64,000 nucleotides of DNA from Juglans regia (lineage: Eukaryota; Streptophyta; Magnoliopsida; Fagales; Juglandaceae), in the NCBI RefSeq assembly GCF_001411555.2, contig NC_049916.1, positions 9,001,295 to 9,065,294 of the forward strand. Direction: 5' to 3'. Below the pieces are notes generated by a model that was not told the DNA's origin, searched no databases, and saw only the letters and a list, made by a program, of their open reading frames with translations. Positions 47,521 through 60,540 of the stretch are shown piece by piece. Positions within the stretch are counted from its first letter, which is position 1, and each line of letters opens with the position of its first letter. The translations under genes were made by a program, and so were the position numbers.

Positions 47521-50500
47521 CCATCTAATAGTGAAAAAAGAAAACGAGACAAAGAACTAGGCTCTTGAGAAGTTCTACCAGGGTTTCCAACAAGCCCTCT
47601 CGGTTGGATCTATCATCTTTACACCTTTGTTTTGGAATATATGGGGTTTACGTATGTCAAGGCAAAGGCTACGTAAACTCGTTAAGAGGAAAAAGCTGAA
47701 TTTTCTTATGTTAGCAGAACCTTTTGCTACTGAGTCTAGGATGTTATCGTTTATGATTGTGCTTCAGTTTGAGAAATTTTTTTCGAATTATGGAAGTGGA
47801 GGAAAATTGTGGTTGTTTTTTTTTTTTTTGGGGGGGGGGAGGGTTTACAAGTTACGGTTTTGAATGTGAGCGCTCAGCATGTTACGGTTTTTGTGGCTCT
47901 TGATGATGGGAGGCTTAGTCTTTCTGTTGTTTATGCGATGTGTAATTACCATGATCGAAGGGAGTTGTGGCGGTCTTGAAAGCTAGAGATTCCGTCTGTG
48001 AGCCATGGTTAGGGCTCGGTGATTTTAATGTCATACGTTGGGATGAGGAGCATCGTGGTGGAAGACCTCGTTTGCGGATGGCTATGGATGATTTCAATGG
48101 GTTTATTGAAGACTGTGGCTTACAGGATGTGCTGTCCACTGGCAATTAATTTTCGTGGTGTGATGGGCAGGAGGGCTTGGCTCGTAGCTGGTCCAAGTTG
48201 GATCGGTGTTTGATGAATACAACTACAGTTGATTTGTGATCGGATGCTTTATTGCATTATTTGCCTCAAATGTCCTAGGATCATGCACCAATGTTTGTTG
48301 AATTAAAACTGGTGGTTTGTTTTGCCTCGCCGGAAAGTTGAAAAGGCTAAAGTGGCCCTGAAGGATTGGAACCATCGATTGTTTGGTCGAATGGATGAGC
48401 GTATATGTAGTTTGGAGGCTCGGAATGAGAGTCTAGAAGAATGTCTCCAGGCCCAGCTCTTGGAGGAGGTCGAGTGGACCTGTTGGTTACAAAAGAAGAG
48501 CTAGTTGTATGGACTCAGAGGGAGGAGACCAGGTTGTCACAGCAAGTGAAGTTAAACTAGTTGGAGAAGGGGGAAGCCTCAGCCCAGTTTTTTCGGTCTT
48601 TTGCATTGACATCCAAAACAAGGGTGAATGAGATGAAACTGAGTGATGTGCATATTTTGAGGAACTCAGAGAAATTACATCTGGCAGCAATTAATTTTTT
48701 TGGAGACTTTCTTCATGCTCGTCCACAACTTGAACTGTCGGACCTGTCATCGTTGGTTACTTTTGATGTGTTGGAGCAAGAAAATCAAGTGCTTGTGCAG
48801 CTCCCTTCATTCCAAGAGGTCAAAGAGGCTATGTTTTCCATCCCGATTGATACCAGCAAGGGCCTAAATGGTTTCGGCTCGGGTTTTTATTGTGCATGCT
48901 GGGATATTGTTGCACTTGATGTCGCTGAGGTGATACGAGATTTTTTTCAGGGTTGTATGCTGCCAAGGTTTTATACGGCCTCTTATATAGTATTAATCCC
49001 AAAGGTTCCAAATCCTACTGGTTTTGAGAAGTTTCGACCTATAAACCCTTTGTTCGGTATTTCTTAAGGTGTGTTGTAAAATTCTGGTTAAAAGGCTGTC
49101 TCCAATTCTATGTAGGGTGATTGGCCTTGAACAATGTGCTTTCATTCCAGGACGTAGTATTTTTGAGAATTTTTCTTTGGCCTAGGAGATGGTTCACCAA
49201 ATTAATAAGCGTGTTCGTGGAAGAAATGTTTTAATTAGAATGGATATGGCAAAATCTTATGATAACATTGATTGGGACTTTTTGCTACATGTTATGAGCT
49301 CTTTTGGGTTTTCTAGTGGAGTTTGTGGGCTTATTAGTCAGTGTATTGAATTCCCTTGGTTTTCTATGGTGATGAATGGAACGGTGAAATGTTTCTTTTC
49401 TAGTGGTCGGGGCTTATGCCAAAGGGATCCCCTCTCGCCGTATTTATTTATTTTGGTGGAAGAGGTTCTATTTCGATTGTTGAAAAAACGTTTTGCGGAT
49501 GGATTTTTTCAGCCATTTAATCATCCCCAAGGTGCACCATTAATCTCTCATTTGTTGAATGTGGATGATGTTATGATCTTTGTGAATGGAGGTCAATCTT
49601 CCTTTAAATTGATCCGGGATATTTCTCAGATGTATGAGGCTTGGTCAAGACAGGTAGTGAGTAAGGAGAAGTTGTAGATTTTTTTTCCTACGAATATGTC
49701 TGTTGCTAGACGGAGGAGTATGTTGCGTTTTACAGGTTATTTGGCTGGGTCCTTTCCAGTGAAATATTTGGGAGCTCCTCTAGTCTCTGTCAGATTAAAA
49801 TTGTGTCATTTTGATGGCCTGATAGCTTGCAAAAGGGATAGGCTGGGGGGATGGCAAACTTGTTTGCTCTCTAATGGAGCTCAGATTCTTTTGCTCCAAC
49901 ATGTGGTTGCTAGTATGCCAATTCATTTACTTTTGGTTGTGCATGCTACAAAGGTTGTTTTGAATAAATTATGTAGTCTCATGAGTAAATTTTTCTAAGG
50001 GTCCTTGGGTGGACAGTCCAAGCACAAATGGCTCACTTGGCAAAAAGTGTGTAAGCCGATTAGAGAGGGTGGAGTGGGTTTACGTTGTTTGGATGAAGTG
50101 CAGAATTCCCTTTCGATGAAACTTGCGTGGAACTTTTTGTTGGGTAATTCTTTGTGGGTGCAGTACTTTAGAGCAAAATATGTTAAGAATTTACATATTT
50201 CTTTGGTGGGACAATAAAAAGGAACTTGGTTTTGGAAGGGCATTATGCGCTGCATGCCACAACTCCTTGGTATCTCTAAATGGCGGTTACGCAATGGGAA
50301 GGTTTCCTTTTGGCATGATAATTGGTCAAGTATCGGCCCTCTTGTAAATGTAGTCACTCTAACTGAAAATCCAAATTTACAGGTCAAAGACTACAGGATT
50401 GATGATGACTAGGATGTGGGAATGATCCGAAGCCTGGTGGGTGAAGAGACTACTGATGCAATTATGGATAGCCTGGGTACGTATAAGGTAGGTTTGGATG

Positions 50501-51890
50501 TCTTGATATGGCCTCAAAGCTTGAATGGTGAGTTTACATCAAAGAGTGTGTGGGAGTGTATTCGAATCAAGGTGTCGCGAGTTCGTTGGTCTGAATGGGT
50601 TTGGCATGCTCTGTTGCCCAAGAAGTACTCGGTTACGATGTGGAAGGTGTTTCATGCTTGTCTTAGCGTTCATGCTCGTGTATGGCAACTGGGTATTCCA
50701 TTGCTTTCAAAGTGTGAATGTTGTGTTGGGGGGTGCTTGGAAGGCTTGGATCATGTCTTGGCTACTAGAACGGTTGCAAAGGAAGTATGGCATAGAGCTT
50801 CCTTGCAAATTGGCATTCTTTTTTATCCTTCTCGATCTTGGAAAGAAAAAGAAGAGTTATGGTGTCATCGTGCTTCAAGCTCCTCACAAAAAGGTAATGT
50901 AATTGGTCTTTTGCCTACCATTTTAACTTGCGCTCTATGGCTTTGGAGCTGCAAGGCACACATGGCAGGTTATGTGGCATCGGTAGAGTCCCTTTGGCAT
51001 TCAATAAAGGCGGCTATGGCATGGGTAGGGATTCGGCTAAAGGCTGGTAAGAAGCAAGCTCTTAGTGGGGGATGAAAAGGTTTTAGGTGATTTTTCCATT
51101 CCGGTAAAAGCTTCAAAAGATAAGCTGGTGGTTATCGTTAGGTGGCAGAGACCGGTGCTAGGGTGGTATAAGTTGAATGTGGATGGAAGTTGTTTGGGTA
51201 ACCCAGGCCAGAAGGGGGCGGTGTGAGTAATACGGGATGATGATGGTCATTTGGTTTTGGCCTTTTCAACGCATTTGGGTCATGGTACGAATAATTCTCC
51301 GGAACTTATGTCTCTTCTTTTTGGGTTGAGACACTGTGGGGAACTTGGCATAAGGAAAGTGGAAGTTGAATTGAATTCACTTTTGGTTGTACATTGACTA
51401 CAAAGAAAGCGATGTGGGATATGGTACCTTGAGGACTATTGGGATGAGATTCACGAGATGTTTTCACTGATTCAGTGCGTGGTTCGGCATGTCTTATAAG
51501 AAGGTAATGGGGGAGCTGATCATCTAGCTCGCCTGGCTACGGAGTTGGGCTCTAGGACATGGGTGCAGTTCGGAGAGCTTTCTCATCTGCTCAAAGGAAT
51601 CTTGAATTTAGATTAGTTGGGGCTGCCTTATTTGCGTTGCTAGTTTCTGGATGGGATCTTGTGGTTTTTTTTGCAGTTGTTTGCGTTGTGTTGCAGTTCA
51701 ATGAGCTAGTTTGTAGTTTCTTTTTTGAATGGTTCTTTGGTTGGTTTTTTGGACTTTTGGGTTTCGTAAGTTTTTCAATTAAGTTGGTCTATTGATATGG
51801 TTTTCCTCCACCGTAAGTGATGGGTTTAATAAAATGGGGAGGGGATCACTAACATGTGACCCTCGACTCTTTTTTTTTGAATACATGTGA
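47521..51890 (+). pseudogene. LINE-1 type ORF2: endonuclease, RT, zinc-binding and RNase H, broken
   Basis: Reading along the + strand: an endonuclease start with NIWGLRMSRQRLRKL (47630 on) and an endonuclease block WLGLGDFNVI (48007 on); an RT N-terminal region (48561-49067: FDVLEQENQVL, KGLNGFGSGFY, LIPKVPNPTGFEKFRPI); the RT palm (49189-49677: RMDMAKSYDNIDWDFL, RGLCQRDPLSPYLFIL, and VDDV at the catalytic site where F/YADD is usual); a connection region; a zf-RVT-like segment (50416-51075: WHALLPKKYSVTMWKVF, CECC); then an RNase H start (about 51172, VDGSCLGNPGQKG). Many stops and shifts separate these. With 41531-43065 this gives a near full-length L1-clade element of about 5.9 kb. Confidence 0.87.
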
Positions 51891-53072
51891 CCCTGTATTC
51901 AAAAGAAAACTGGGTGATCCCAACGGGGAAGCCCCTAAAACTCAAAGTCAGATCTTAAAACAAATTTAGAGGAAGAAGATATGTAAATTCTATCATCAGC
52001 ACCACAACTGCAGATTGCAGTGATCCTTTCTTGGTTGTAGCGTCAAATTGCATTCGAGTATTTCCACAGTTAGTTGAACCTATTAGCCTAGATTGAATAC
52101 CTTCTACACTCATGTTAGAAAATATTCTCTTTTATACAAATTTCATGAGTAATACAAAACACATAACTAAAGTTGTTTTCATATTTCTTTTCAAAAGATA
52201 ACATGCATATTTTTTTTTATAAAATTAATCTCAATTCATTTTCTTTTTATGCAAATGCTAGCATAGGAATTCTGCTTACCTAAACTTTTTAACTTCTCTG
52301 AATTTTTTTCACAACAGAGCAGAAGGACAATTAATCGTCACCTAAAAAATAGACACGTAACTTACTTAATTCCCTAAATAACCACGTCTCTTGACATTTA
52401 AGTTTAAAATATTAAAGTTACCTATTTTTCCAAAAATTCTAACATTCTCATAACTATAATTATCATCACTTTGTAAATTAATCGATATCCACTTAATTCT
52501 CCAACTATTAAACTCTAAATTATTTTAGTAAAATAAGGTGTATGGCTAGCATAAGTACTCAATTACAGTTAAGCCCATGTAAAATACATCTCCAGCTTAA
52601 TGCTCTCTTAATATAATTGTAACAAAATCTATTAAAATAAAAAGTAAAATTTCGTTTAATAAAAATAGACTTAATCAGTTTTAAAGCGTTCAAAATAAAA
52701 TTATACGTAGGTTGCGGAGGAACCAAACGGCGTCATTTAGGCAGGTAAGATTTTTTTCTCCGTTTCTCTTTTCTTTCACTTGCCGGTTTTTCCACCTTCC
52801 TTTAGAATTACAGTTTTTTCCCCTCATTCAAAAATCCCTCTCCCTAAATACAATGATCACGTTTGTTTCTCCCGTCATTTTGTATTTTGGCTATGTCTTA
52901 AAATAAACCTCAACCTTCCAAAATGCCCATCGACAAAGCAAAACAGAACTATTGAAAAAAAAAGCTTAGATAACCAAAGTATCATCTTTGTACTTATTCC
53001 ACTATACTGACGTAGTCTTATACATGATTCCTAGTCTTGATCCCAACTGTACCATCAAAATTATCTAAAAAA
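51891..53072. repeat. LTR fragment and flanking non-coding DNA
   Basis: About 52100-52500 matches the middle of the neighbouring LTR (54085-54330): the 'tttcatgagtaatac', 'gctagcataggaattctgcttacct' and 'aattaatcgtcacctaaa' blocks. The rest is AT-rich and non-coding. It is a truncated older LTR of the same superfamily beside the later insertion. Confidence 0.6.
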
Positions 53073-56033
53073 TGTAATGCCCCGGTCCCGGATGGGTCGG
53101 AGAGTTACCTTTTAAAACTTAAAATCATTTCTCATTGTACACATGTAAACTCCAATTCCTCATTTACTCATAGACCTTACTGCTTTAAACCATCTACTCC
53201 AAAATAAATAACTAAGATTACACAAAATCTCAACATAAAAGTCAACTTCCCAAAATACTAAGTCAACAGAGTAAAACGAAACTATTCATTGAAATTCCCC
53301 AATAATAAGTACCCTTTATGTATGTAATAGACTATGCTCACAAAGCCTTACCCATACTTCATATTCTTGAACCTTCGCTGAAGTATCCAACATATCTGAA
53401 AAATGTTGTGGAGATAAGGGTTTAGTTATCAACAACTCAGTAAGCAGAGGACATACGCTAGCTTGCAAACATGAGCACTTACAAAGTACAGTATGCATAA
53501 CAAAATATTTTCTGAAGTTATCATGCAAAACAAAACATGTTTCCAAATGTAACAGAGCGACAGTTTTATGACAAGTAAAACCCAGAGTACTTTGGCATAA
53601 CATAACCTGAGCATCATCATCACATCAAAACAGAGCATCTCACAGAGCAGAGACCATGTTTCACCCCCGTGGTAGGGTTGTGCTAATCCCAGTGGCCAAA
53701 TTGGGTAAAGACAGAGGTGAAATGTTTCTTTTAGTCTTCTTAGAGCCCCGAGTGTGCACACAGGAAAGACCACAATAAAATCACTTTGTTTCCAAAGTGG
53801 GTGCACATAGAGACAGAGAAGTTGGTACCAACCCAAACAGAGCAGAGCATAACAAAGCAAAGTAGAGACAGAGTCAAATTCAAAATCAGTACACCATGCC
53901 AAAGGTTTTCAGATGCCATATCAAAATAAAATAGAGTACCAAAACATAATTAGATCCTTCTCACATACTGAAAATAAAAGTCGGAGCATCTTTTTAAACC
54001 AATGCACAATTTTTCAGATTCTCAATATCGCTCTTTTTTTAGATTTCAGAAACAGCATGACAAAATTTAGCTCATGTTTACACAATGCATATCAGAAATT
54101 ATTTTTCCTTTTTCGTACAGATTTCATGAGTAATGCATATAAGCGACCGATGTTGGTTTTTCCCAAGTTCTCATTTCATCACAAAATATGCAAAGTTTTC
54201 AGAAAGTCAATCTTAGTCTCAATAATTCATATAAAATCTAGCATAGAAACCCCGCTTACCTAGATTTTTAGCTTTTCAAAAAATCTCCACAACAGTACTG
54301 AACGAAAATCAATCGTCACCTATCAAAATAATCCCGTAATTTCCATTAATATATGAAATTAACACATTTTTCAATACTTGAGCTTGAAACGCTAAGTAAC
54401 CTATTTTTCTAAAAATCTAAATTTCTTGAAAGCCTAATATATCATCAAAACTCGAATGCATATCGATGTTCACTCATTTTTTTATTTACAAAGACAAACT
54501 CTAAATTCTTTAGACCTTAATAACAACCGCAATTTACAAACCAGCTACTTTCTACCAAACAAAGTTTGGACTAAAAATAAAGAGAGCCAAAACTCACATA
54601 AAATACACATGCAAGTTTTCTGTAATCATCTTGAAGCCCATCGAAAAATCATGTCTAATATGGAACCATCCTAATGACAAGGGTGTTTTGAGAAAAATTC
54701 ATAAACATTGCCTGGGCTTTTGGAAAAAAACATGGAAATGATCAGAGTTTAAGAAAATTACCAGACCAAAACCGTGCGACAGAGGGATGTCCAAGATCAC
54801 CGAGAGAGGGGAGAGTCACGACGGCCGGTGAGGTGGGCAGAGATTAAAGGTGGTAGGCGCGGCGGCACAGAATTGAGAGAGATAAATTTGATGAGAGATA
54901 GAGAGAGCCCGAGAGGTGGGGAGGAGGAAATCTACGTACTCTCCATGCATGCAAGGTGAGGGCTGCAGAAGTGGTGCTGGACGTCCAAAAGGTGGCATAA
55001 GACGATGGATTGGAGTGGCGTTATTCTCAAATGGTGCTTGCGATGGGCGTTGGCGTGGTGCCAAGAGAAGTGGGTGCTATCCACTTCGTGTTGTATGTCG
55101 ATCTGTGGAGGAGAGGAGCACGACTACCGAGTGGTGGGGGCTGCAATCCGAACGTCGAGTCTTCCTTTTCAGCATCTTCTATTTCCCAATGAAGGTGCAT
55201 GAGGGTGGTGGACAATCGTGCGGGAAGTATCGGGGCTAAGAGCACTTTACTTGCTCTGTTTTCTTGCTTAAAAATAGAGGCTTCGCTTTAGGTGGGTCAT
55301 GGTGTTGCCGTGTGGGCTGGTGGTGCAGGGAAGAGCAGTGCTGCGGTGGCTGACTCGAGTTGGGCTATCAAGAGGCAGGGTTGGTTACGGTGGTGGGGTT
55401 AGGGTCAGCGTCGATGGAACCCAAGAGAGCAACTTGATGGGTGGTTAAGTGGTTCACGGTGGCTAAGTGCCTGTCTTTCGGTGGTTGCTCGAGGTTGGCA
55501 AGGGCTGGGCAGTGTTTGAGCATGGTGGTTCGGGTGGTGCAAGTTGAGTATCACAGAGGCTTATCATCGGTGATGCATGGTGGTACGCGAAAAGACTTCA
55601 ACATGCTTGGGCGGCGTTGCTCTAATTCTGGTCCGCTGGTTCACGGCAACCGTGGCCACATCGTGTTGCTGCCACTGGATCGTGCATGATGCTCCCCGTG
55701 TGATGCAGTTTGGTTTTCTAGACAGCAGTGAGGGGTGCACTCGGAGAGATACACAGAGAAGAAAAGAAAAGGGATAGGGGGAACAGTTGTTGAGAGAAAA
55801 TAGGACGTGGGTAACGAAGAAGGAAAACCGTCGAGTAAACCATTTAGTGGGGGAGAGATGAGAGGGAGAAAAATTAAATAATAAAAAAAATTATTAAAGA
55901 AGATAAAACAATAATATTAATAATCAAATAAATAAATCAAATAAGAGTGTACACACTCATAAATGGAGCGATTTTCCTTAGCAGCATAGCCTTTCACTAT
56001 GGGTCCAGGTTAAGATTGGGTTCGGGTGTTACA
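53073..56033 (-). repeat. E4 LTR (Tekay-like), 2.96 kb
   Basis: Starts TGTAATGCCCCGGTCCC and ends TTCGGGTGTTACA, followed by a polypurine tract at 56034-56048 and element-internal sequence. It is therefore the 3' LTR of a minus-strand element, not a solo LTR. It contains the hairpin (53781-53800) and the 'cacccccgtggtagggttgtgc' block. It is the closest relative of the E3 outer LTR. Confidence 0.8.
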
Positions 56034-57763
56034 TTCCACCCCCTTTAAAAAAAAATTTGATCGCGAAATTTGCTACACCTAAAGCAAGATCTAAAATACT
56101 TAAGCCTTACATCTTCCACCCCTATTTTAATCCTCTGATAATTTAGCTCGATGCCTCGAATACCTTCTAATCCTTTAGGCATACAGTTCCGTGCAAAAAG
56201 TATCAATCGACATTCTCTCTAGCGTTCAGTTCAAATCTAGAAACATAACTTCAACAATAGAATTACAAGCCTAATAATAATTCGAAACTCTTCACATAAT
56301 ATAGTAACCTAAAATTCGATAAAAAAAATCAATTGTCCAAATATCTACACAATCTATAACCTTAAATCAAAAAATAACTAGACCCCACATTTAACCAGTC
56401 CATGCATTTTAACTCGACAGAGTCAAAATTCACAAATTCTAACAACATGTTTGTAGCCTCTAGCACATCAATGTCACTAATCTAAACCTCAAATTCCTAA
56501 CCAAAGTCTATACCCAGAAATCAATGCGAAATCTGAACTTTAAACTTCATCTCCCTTTGAAAATCTAAAGTCTGCAAAATACATTTCAATCTTGACGTTC
56601 AATGAGACTTATGTACACTTTCCTCGAAATCACCAAGAATGTCTTCCTGAATCAGCACCAACTATTATCCTTAAATTTGATATGGATCAAATCCCAAAAC
56701 TTGCCGCTATAACCTCGAACTAATAACAATTATTATCTAAACTAGATCAATACCTTCGATCCCCGAAGAAATAATCCCCTTGAAAATCCCTAAATCAATA
56801 ACTCAACTCTGATCAGCCCCATATTAATGGTCATAGACTAACCAGTCTCCAAAATAAATCAAGCTAGCACACCAAGCCTACGGAATTAAAAACTCTAATC
56901 TTATTACAAATCAATCCTTCAAATCTGCAATTCTAAAACCTTAAATTATATAAGAATCATTTTTTGAAATCTGTAAAATCGATAAACTTATATCCAATAA
57001 TAAAACAATTGCCTCCAGAAGCTTTCAAAATCTAAAACATTAAATGATAACAAATCATTTCCTAAAGTCTTCAAAACCATAAACCTTTGTGAAATTCCCA
57101 TAAATCTATCCTTAAAGTTTGTTGAACTTACAACCTCCTATGTCATATCTCCATGAAAGCTAAAACCTCAATTATCCTATTCTCGTAATTTCCTACGGTC
57201 CACAGAATAAATTTGCTAGAACTGAAATCTCAAATATCATAAAAAAATAAAATAAAAAATATCGTTTCGTAAAATATGCAATATCTAAAACCTTAGATTT
57301 CATAGGATACATTCCATAGGTCCGCAAGTGCTAAAACCTCACATATCATCAAAAATCATAATATCCTGGAGAGCGCAAAATTCTACGACCTTAAATCTCA
57401 TCAATATTACTTTTTTTTCAAAAATATGTTGCATCTCTAAACCTCAGATTCCAACTGAATCCATAAAATTAGCAAAATCTCAAAGTCAAAACTCAAAAGA
57501 TCTCTATTAATTGATGAGCCTCTGCTCGAAGTACTTCAATCGCACTTGGATTTGCTTCTCCTTCGTTATTAGTCGCATTCAGATCCAAACTCTTTCGTAG
57601 TCGACGATGAGGTGGCATACGGAAAACTTGGATGTATAATAAAAGTTTCAAAATATAGAATTCATATAAACATATGCAAAAAGTTGTACACGCAACCTAA
57701 TAACAAAAATATCTCTAAAATCTAAACCTTCAACCTTATCAAAATCATTAGGTAAACGGATTC
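56034..57763 (-). mobile_element. E4 internal remnant, truncated
   Basis: Begins at the polypurine tract and continues with the same non-coding 'aaatctaaaacctt' style sequence as the E3 internal region. At 57511-57620 it holds a short remnant of the gag N-terminus that parallels 21640-21760 of E2 (matching DNA around 'agtacttcaatcgcact' and 'gatgaggtggcat'). No pol is present. It has no primer-binding site or second LTR and stops abruptly against CACTA transposase sequence near 57763. Confidence 0.7.
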
Positions 57764-58800
57764 AATCCATCTGTTGCTAACCCAAGTCGAACATTACGAG
57801 GATCTTCAGCAAACCATGGGTGTTCCAAGTCAAATTTCTTCCAAACTTGAGAGTCTGCAGGATGTGACAAAACATTATCATTCTTGACACTAGATGATGA
57901 GTGTCATGTCATATTTACAGCCGTTGAACGTGACATAAATAACCGTGGTAATCTAGGTATCAATAGAAAGTGACGTACGACCTTCTGCGGCACATTTTGT
58001 TTCTCAGTTGTCCATCTTGATTCATGGCAAATGGGGCACTCGTTAAACTGCTCATTCGCTCGTGAAAATAACACACAATCATTCTTACATGCATGTATTA
58101 TATTGTAATCAAACTCGAGTCCTCTTTTCAACTGTTTTGCTTCGTAGAAGTTGCGGGGTAAAATATTGTTTGATAGAAGTGCCTCTTTAAACAGCTCGAG
58201 TAATATATTGACAGCCTTAATAGATATTTGGCACATGGATTTTATATGAAGCATTCTAATTATAAATGACAACTTATGGTGCCTTCTACACCCTGGATAT
58301 AACTCACGCTGTAAATCATTCCACAAGAGGGTAAAAGTGTTATGGCATGGATCATTTGAATTTGAAAGATCTGTACCACTTTCATCCATAAACATTCTGG
58401 CATCAATGTTGCCCAACATTTACTCCATATCCTCTTTGGGATCATCACCAACAACCTTAGGATGTACATCTTCATCGATGTCTTCTTCTTTATCTCAAAG
58501 TTCGAATGACATTGGATACGGTTCTCCATGTAAGACCCAATCGGTATAATCTTGGTCAATACCTTTGACAAGCAGATGCTCTCTCACCAACTCTATCTTA
58601 TGAGAATGCAAATTCTTGCAAAGTCGGCATGGGCATCTAATACGACCATCACTACCAATTGTACAGGATGCGAACTCCAAAAATTCCTTAGCTCCTTCAG
58701 CATATACATTGTAATCCTTACCCAACCGATCTCTAACTCGCATCCAACTCTTATCCATGTCTAATATCCTATTGCAAACAGTCACGTGCATCAACAAACA
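57764..58800 (-). pseudogene. CACTA (En/Spm) transposase remnant: Transpos_assoc and start of tnp2
   Basis: On the minus strand 58495-58797 encodes a transposase-associated domain: MDKSWMRVRDRL, then EFLEFASC, RCPCRLCKNL and YTDWVLHGEPYP. After stops around 58420-58500, 57904-58419 encodes the tnp2 start: ELYPGCRRHHKLSFIIRMLH, NFYEAKQLKRGLEFDY, HACKNDCVLFSRANEQF, CPICHESRW, PQKVVRHFLLIPRLPRLFMS. Another stop follows, then HPADSQVWKKFDLEHPWF and RNVRLGLATDGLNPF up to the break at about 57763. The rest of tnp2, including the catalytic region, is missing. Identification rests on these conserved strings and their order. Confidence 0.86.
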
Positions 58801-59691
58801 ATCAATTATCTAACATATTGTGCAATTTCTTCATTTCATTGGGTAGTAGGACCTATCCCATTCGGAATTATAAGATCATAATCGTCAACCTACTAACTAT
58901 TATCTGTCACGTCCAACAAAATTTCGGCAGCATCTCTCCATAGTTCTCCAAATATGCTTGTTTGGTCGTGCACACCGACGAGTAATACATCAATGCACCA
59001 CCATCAAAACTGCAAATCCAGAGAAGAATAAGGGATGACTCTACCAAAATCATAATGTCGGATGCAATAGATATAGTTTGATAGTTTACGAGAATGATCT
59101 TACAATCCCAAACTGTCCACTCTGAACAATGCACCACCATCAATCAACCGTTCAACATGATTGATAACTCTCAAACGGGTTTAAGGTTTATTTCAATTGC
59201 AAGTAGAAGATACGATATTAAAACATAACAATAATAAAAAATACGAGAATAGAAGATGATACGAGAATAGAAGATACAAGAATCTAAGATTTTAATTCTT
59301 ATGTATTTTAAGTATCTATATATATCATGGGTATTTTAAGTATCCTAAATATTAAGTGTATTATAAGTATTCTGATTATTATGTTTTTTAATATTAAGCG
59401 TATTCCTTAGTATATTAAATTTTACTTAATTAATTATTAGATTAATTATACATTATAGTTATTTTTAAGTATTAATTAAAATTTAATTTAATTATTTGTT
59501 AAGTTAGTCCTCATAGTTTTTAATTAATTATCTTTTAGATATTAATATGAGTTTAAGTATTAATAATTCTTATGTTTATTATTTTTAACTTATTTATAAT
59601 TTAATTTTATTATTTTTTAAGTTAGTTGTAAGATAGTTTTTACAACTATTATCTTTTAAGTATTAATATGAGTTTAAGTATTAATAATTCT
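58801..59691 (-). other. CACTA 5' flank and AT-rich repeat region
   Basis: 58801-59160 is non-coding and precedes the transposase on the minus strand. From about 59200 it becomes extremely AT-rich ('ttaattaattattaga'), with the left part of the tandem repeat that continues after solo LTR E. No gene is seen. Confidence 0.5.
59455..59691. repeat. AT-rich tandem repeat, left part
   Basis: Units of about 120 bp containing 'ttttaagttagt' and 'agtattaataattcttatg'. At least two units are seen here (the first diverged). The third is at 62688-62815, on the other side of the later insertion E. Confidence 0.8.
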
Positions 59692-60385
59692 TGTAACGCC
59701 CCGTTCCCGCAGGTCCCGAGAGTTAGCTCTTAATACTTAAAATTAACTTAAATAACACAACTATAAAATCCAGAAAATCCCATAAAATATTAATCCACTT
59801 AATCAATCCAAAAATCTAAGTTCCTCCATAGCCACAATAAAGAGATCCCAATAACATAAATTAGAAATTCTTCAAAAACTTGAAAACATCCTCAACTCAT
59901 CAAATTAAATACTCGAAAAATAAATCAGTTTACTAACTATGACTCTCAAATAAGCATATGTACTCTCAGGCACTTATTCCACTACGATCATCACACCTTG
60001 CTAAACTTTCTACTCTTGTTCTCCAGCTGAACTATCAAAATTATCTGAAAAATGTATGGAGATAAGGGGTGAGTTATCAACAACTCAGTAAGCAGAGAAC
60101 ATATACCAGTGTATAAACATGAGCATTTACAGAAATCAGAATGTAGAACAAAACATTTTCATTTTCAGAGTGCGGAAGCAAAACATGTTATCAAAATATT
60201 AGAGCAAAGATTTAGAAATAATTTCATTCAAAATATTCTTTGGCATAGCATAAATGATCATCATCATCGTCAGAACATCATAACAGAATAGAGACCATGT
60301 ATAACCCCCGTGATAGGGTTGTGCATCTGCGGATAGCCAAGCAGAACATAAAACACTCTATCACCAAGGTGTGCACTCAAAACGG

Positions 60386-60540
60386 AGACCACTACTATAA
60401 CCCGTGGCAGGGTTGTATCCACTATTATTACCCGTGGTTGGGCCGTATCCACTATTATAACCCGTGGTTGGGCCATATCCACTATTATTACCCGTGGTTG
60501 GGCCGTATGCCACTATTATCACCTATGGCAGGGCCGTAAT
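60386..60540. repeat. 30-bp minisatellite in solo LTR E
   Basis: Five units around CCCGTGG starting at 60401, 60431, 60461 and 60491 (exactly 30 bp apart), then a diverged fifth at about 60521. The unit has the form 'tatccactattataacccg' followed by 'tggttgggccg'. Confidence 0.92.
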
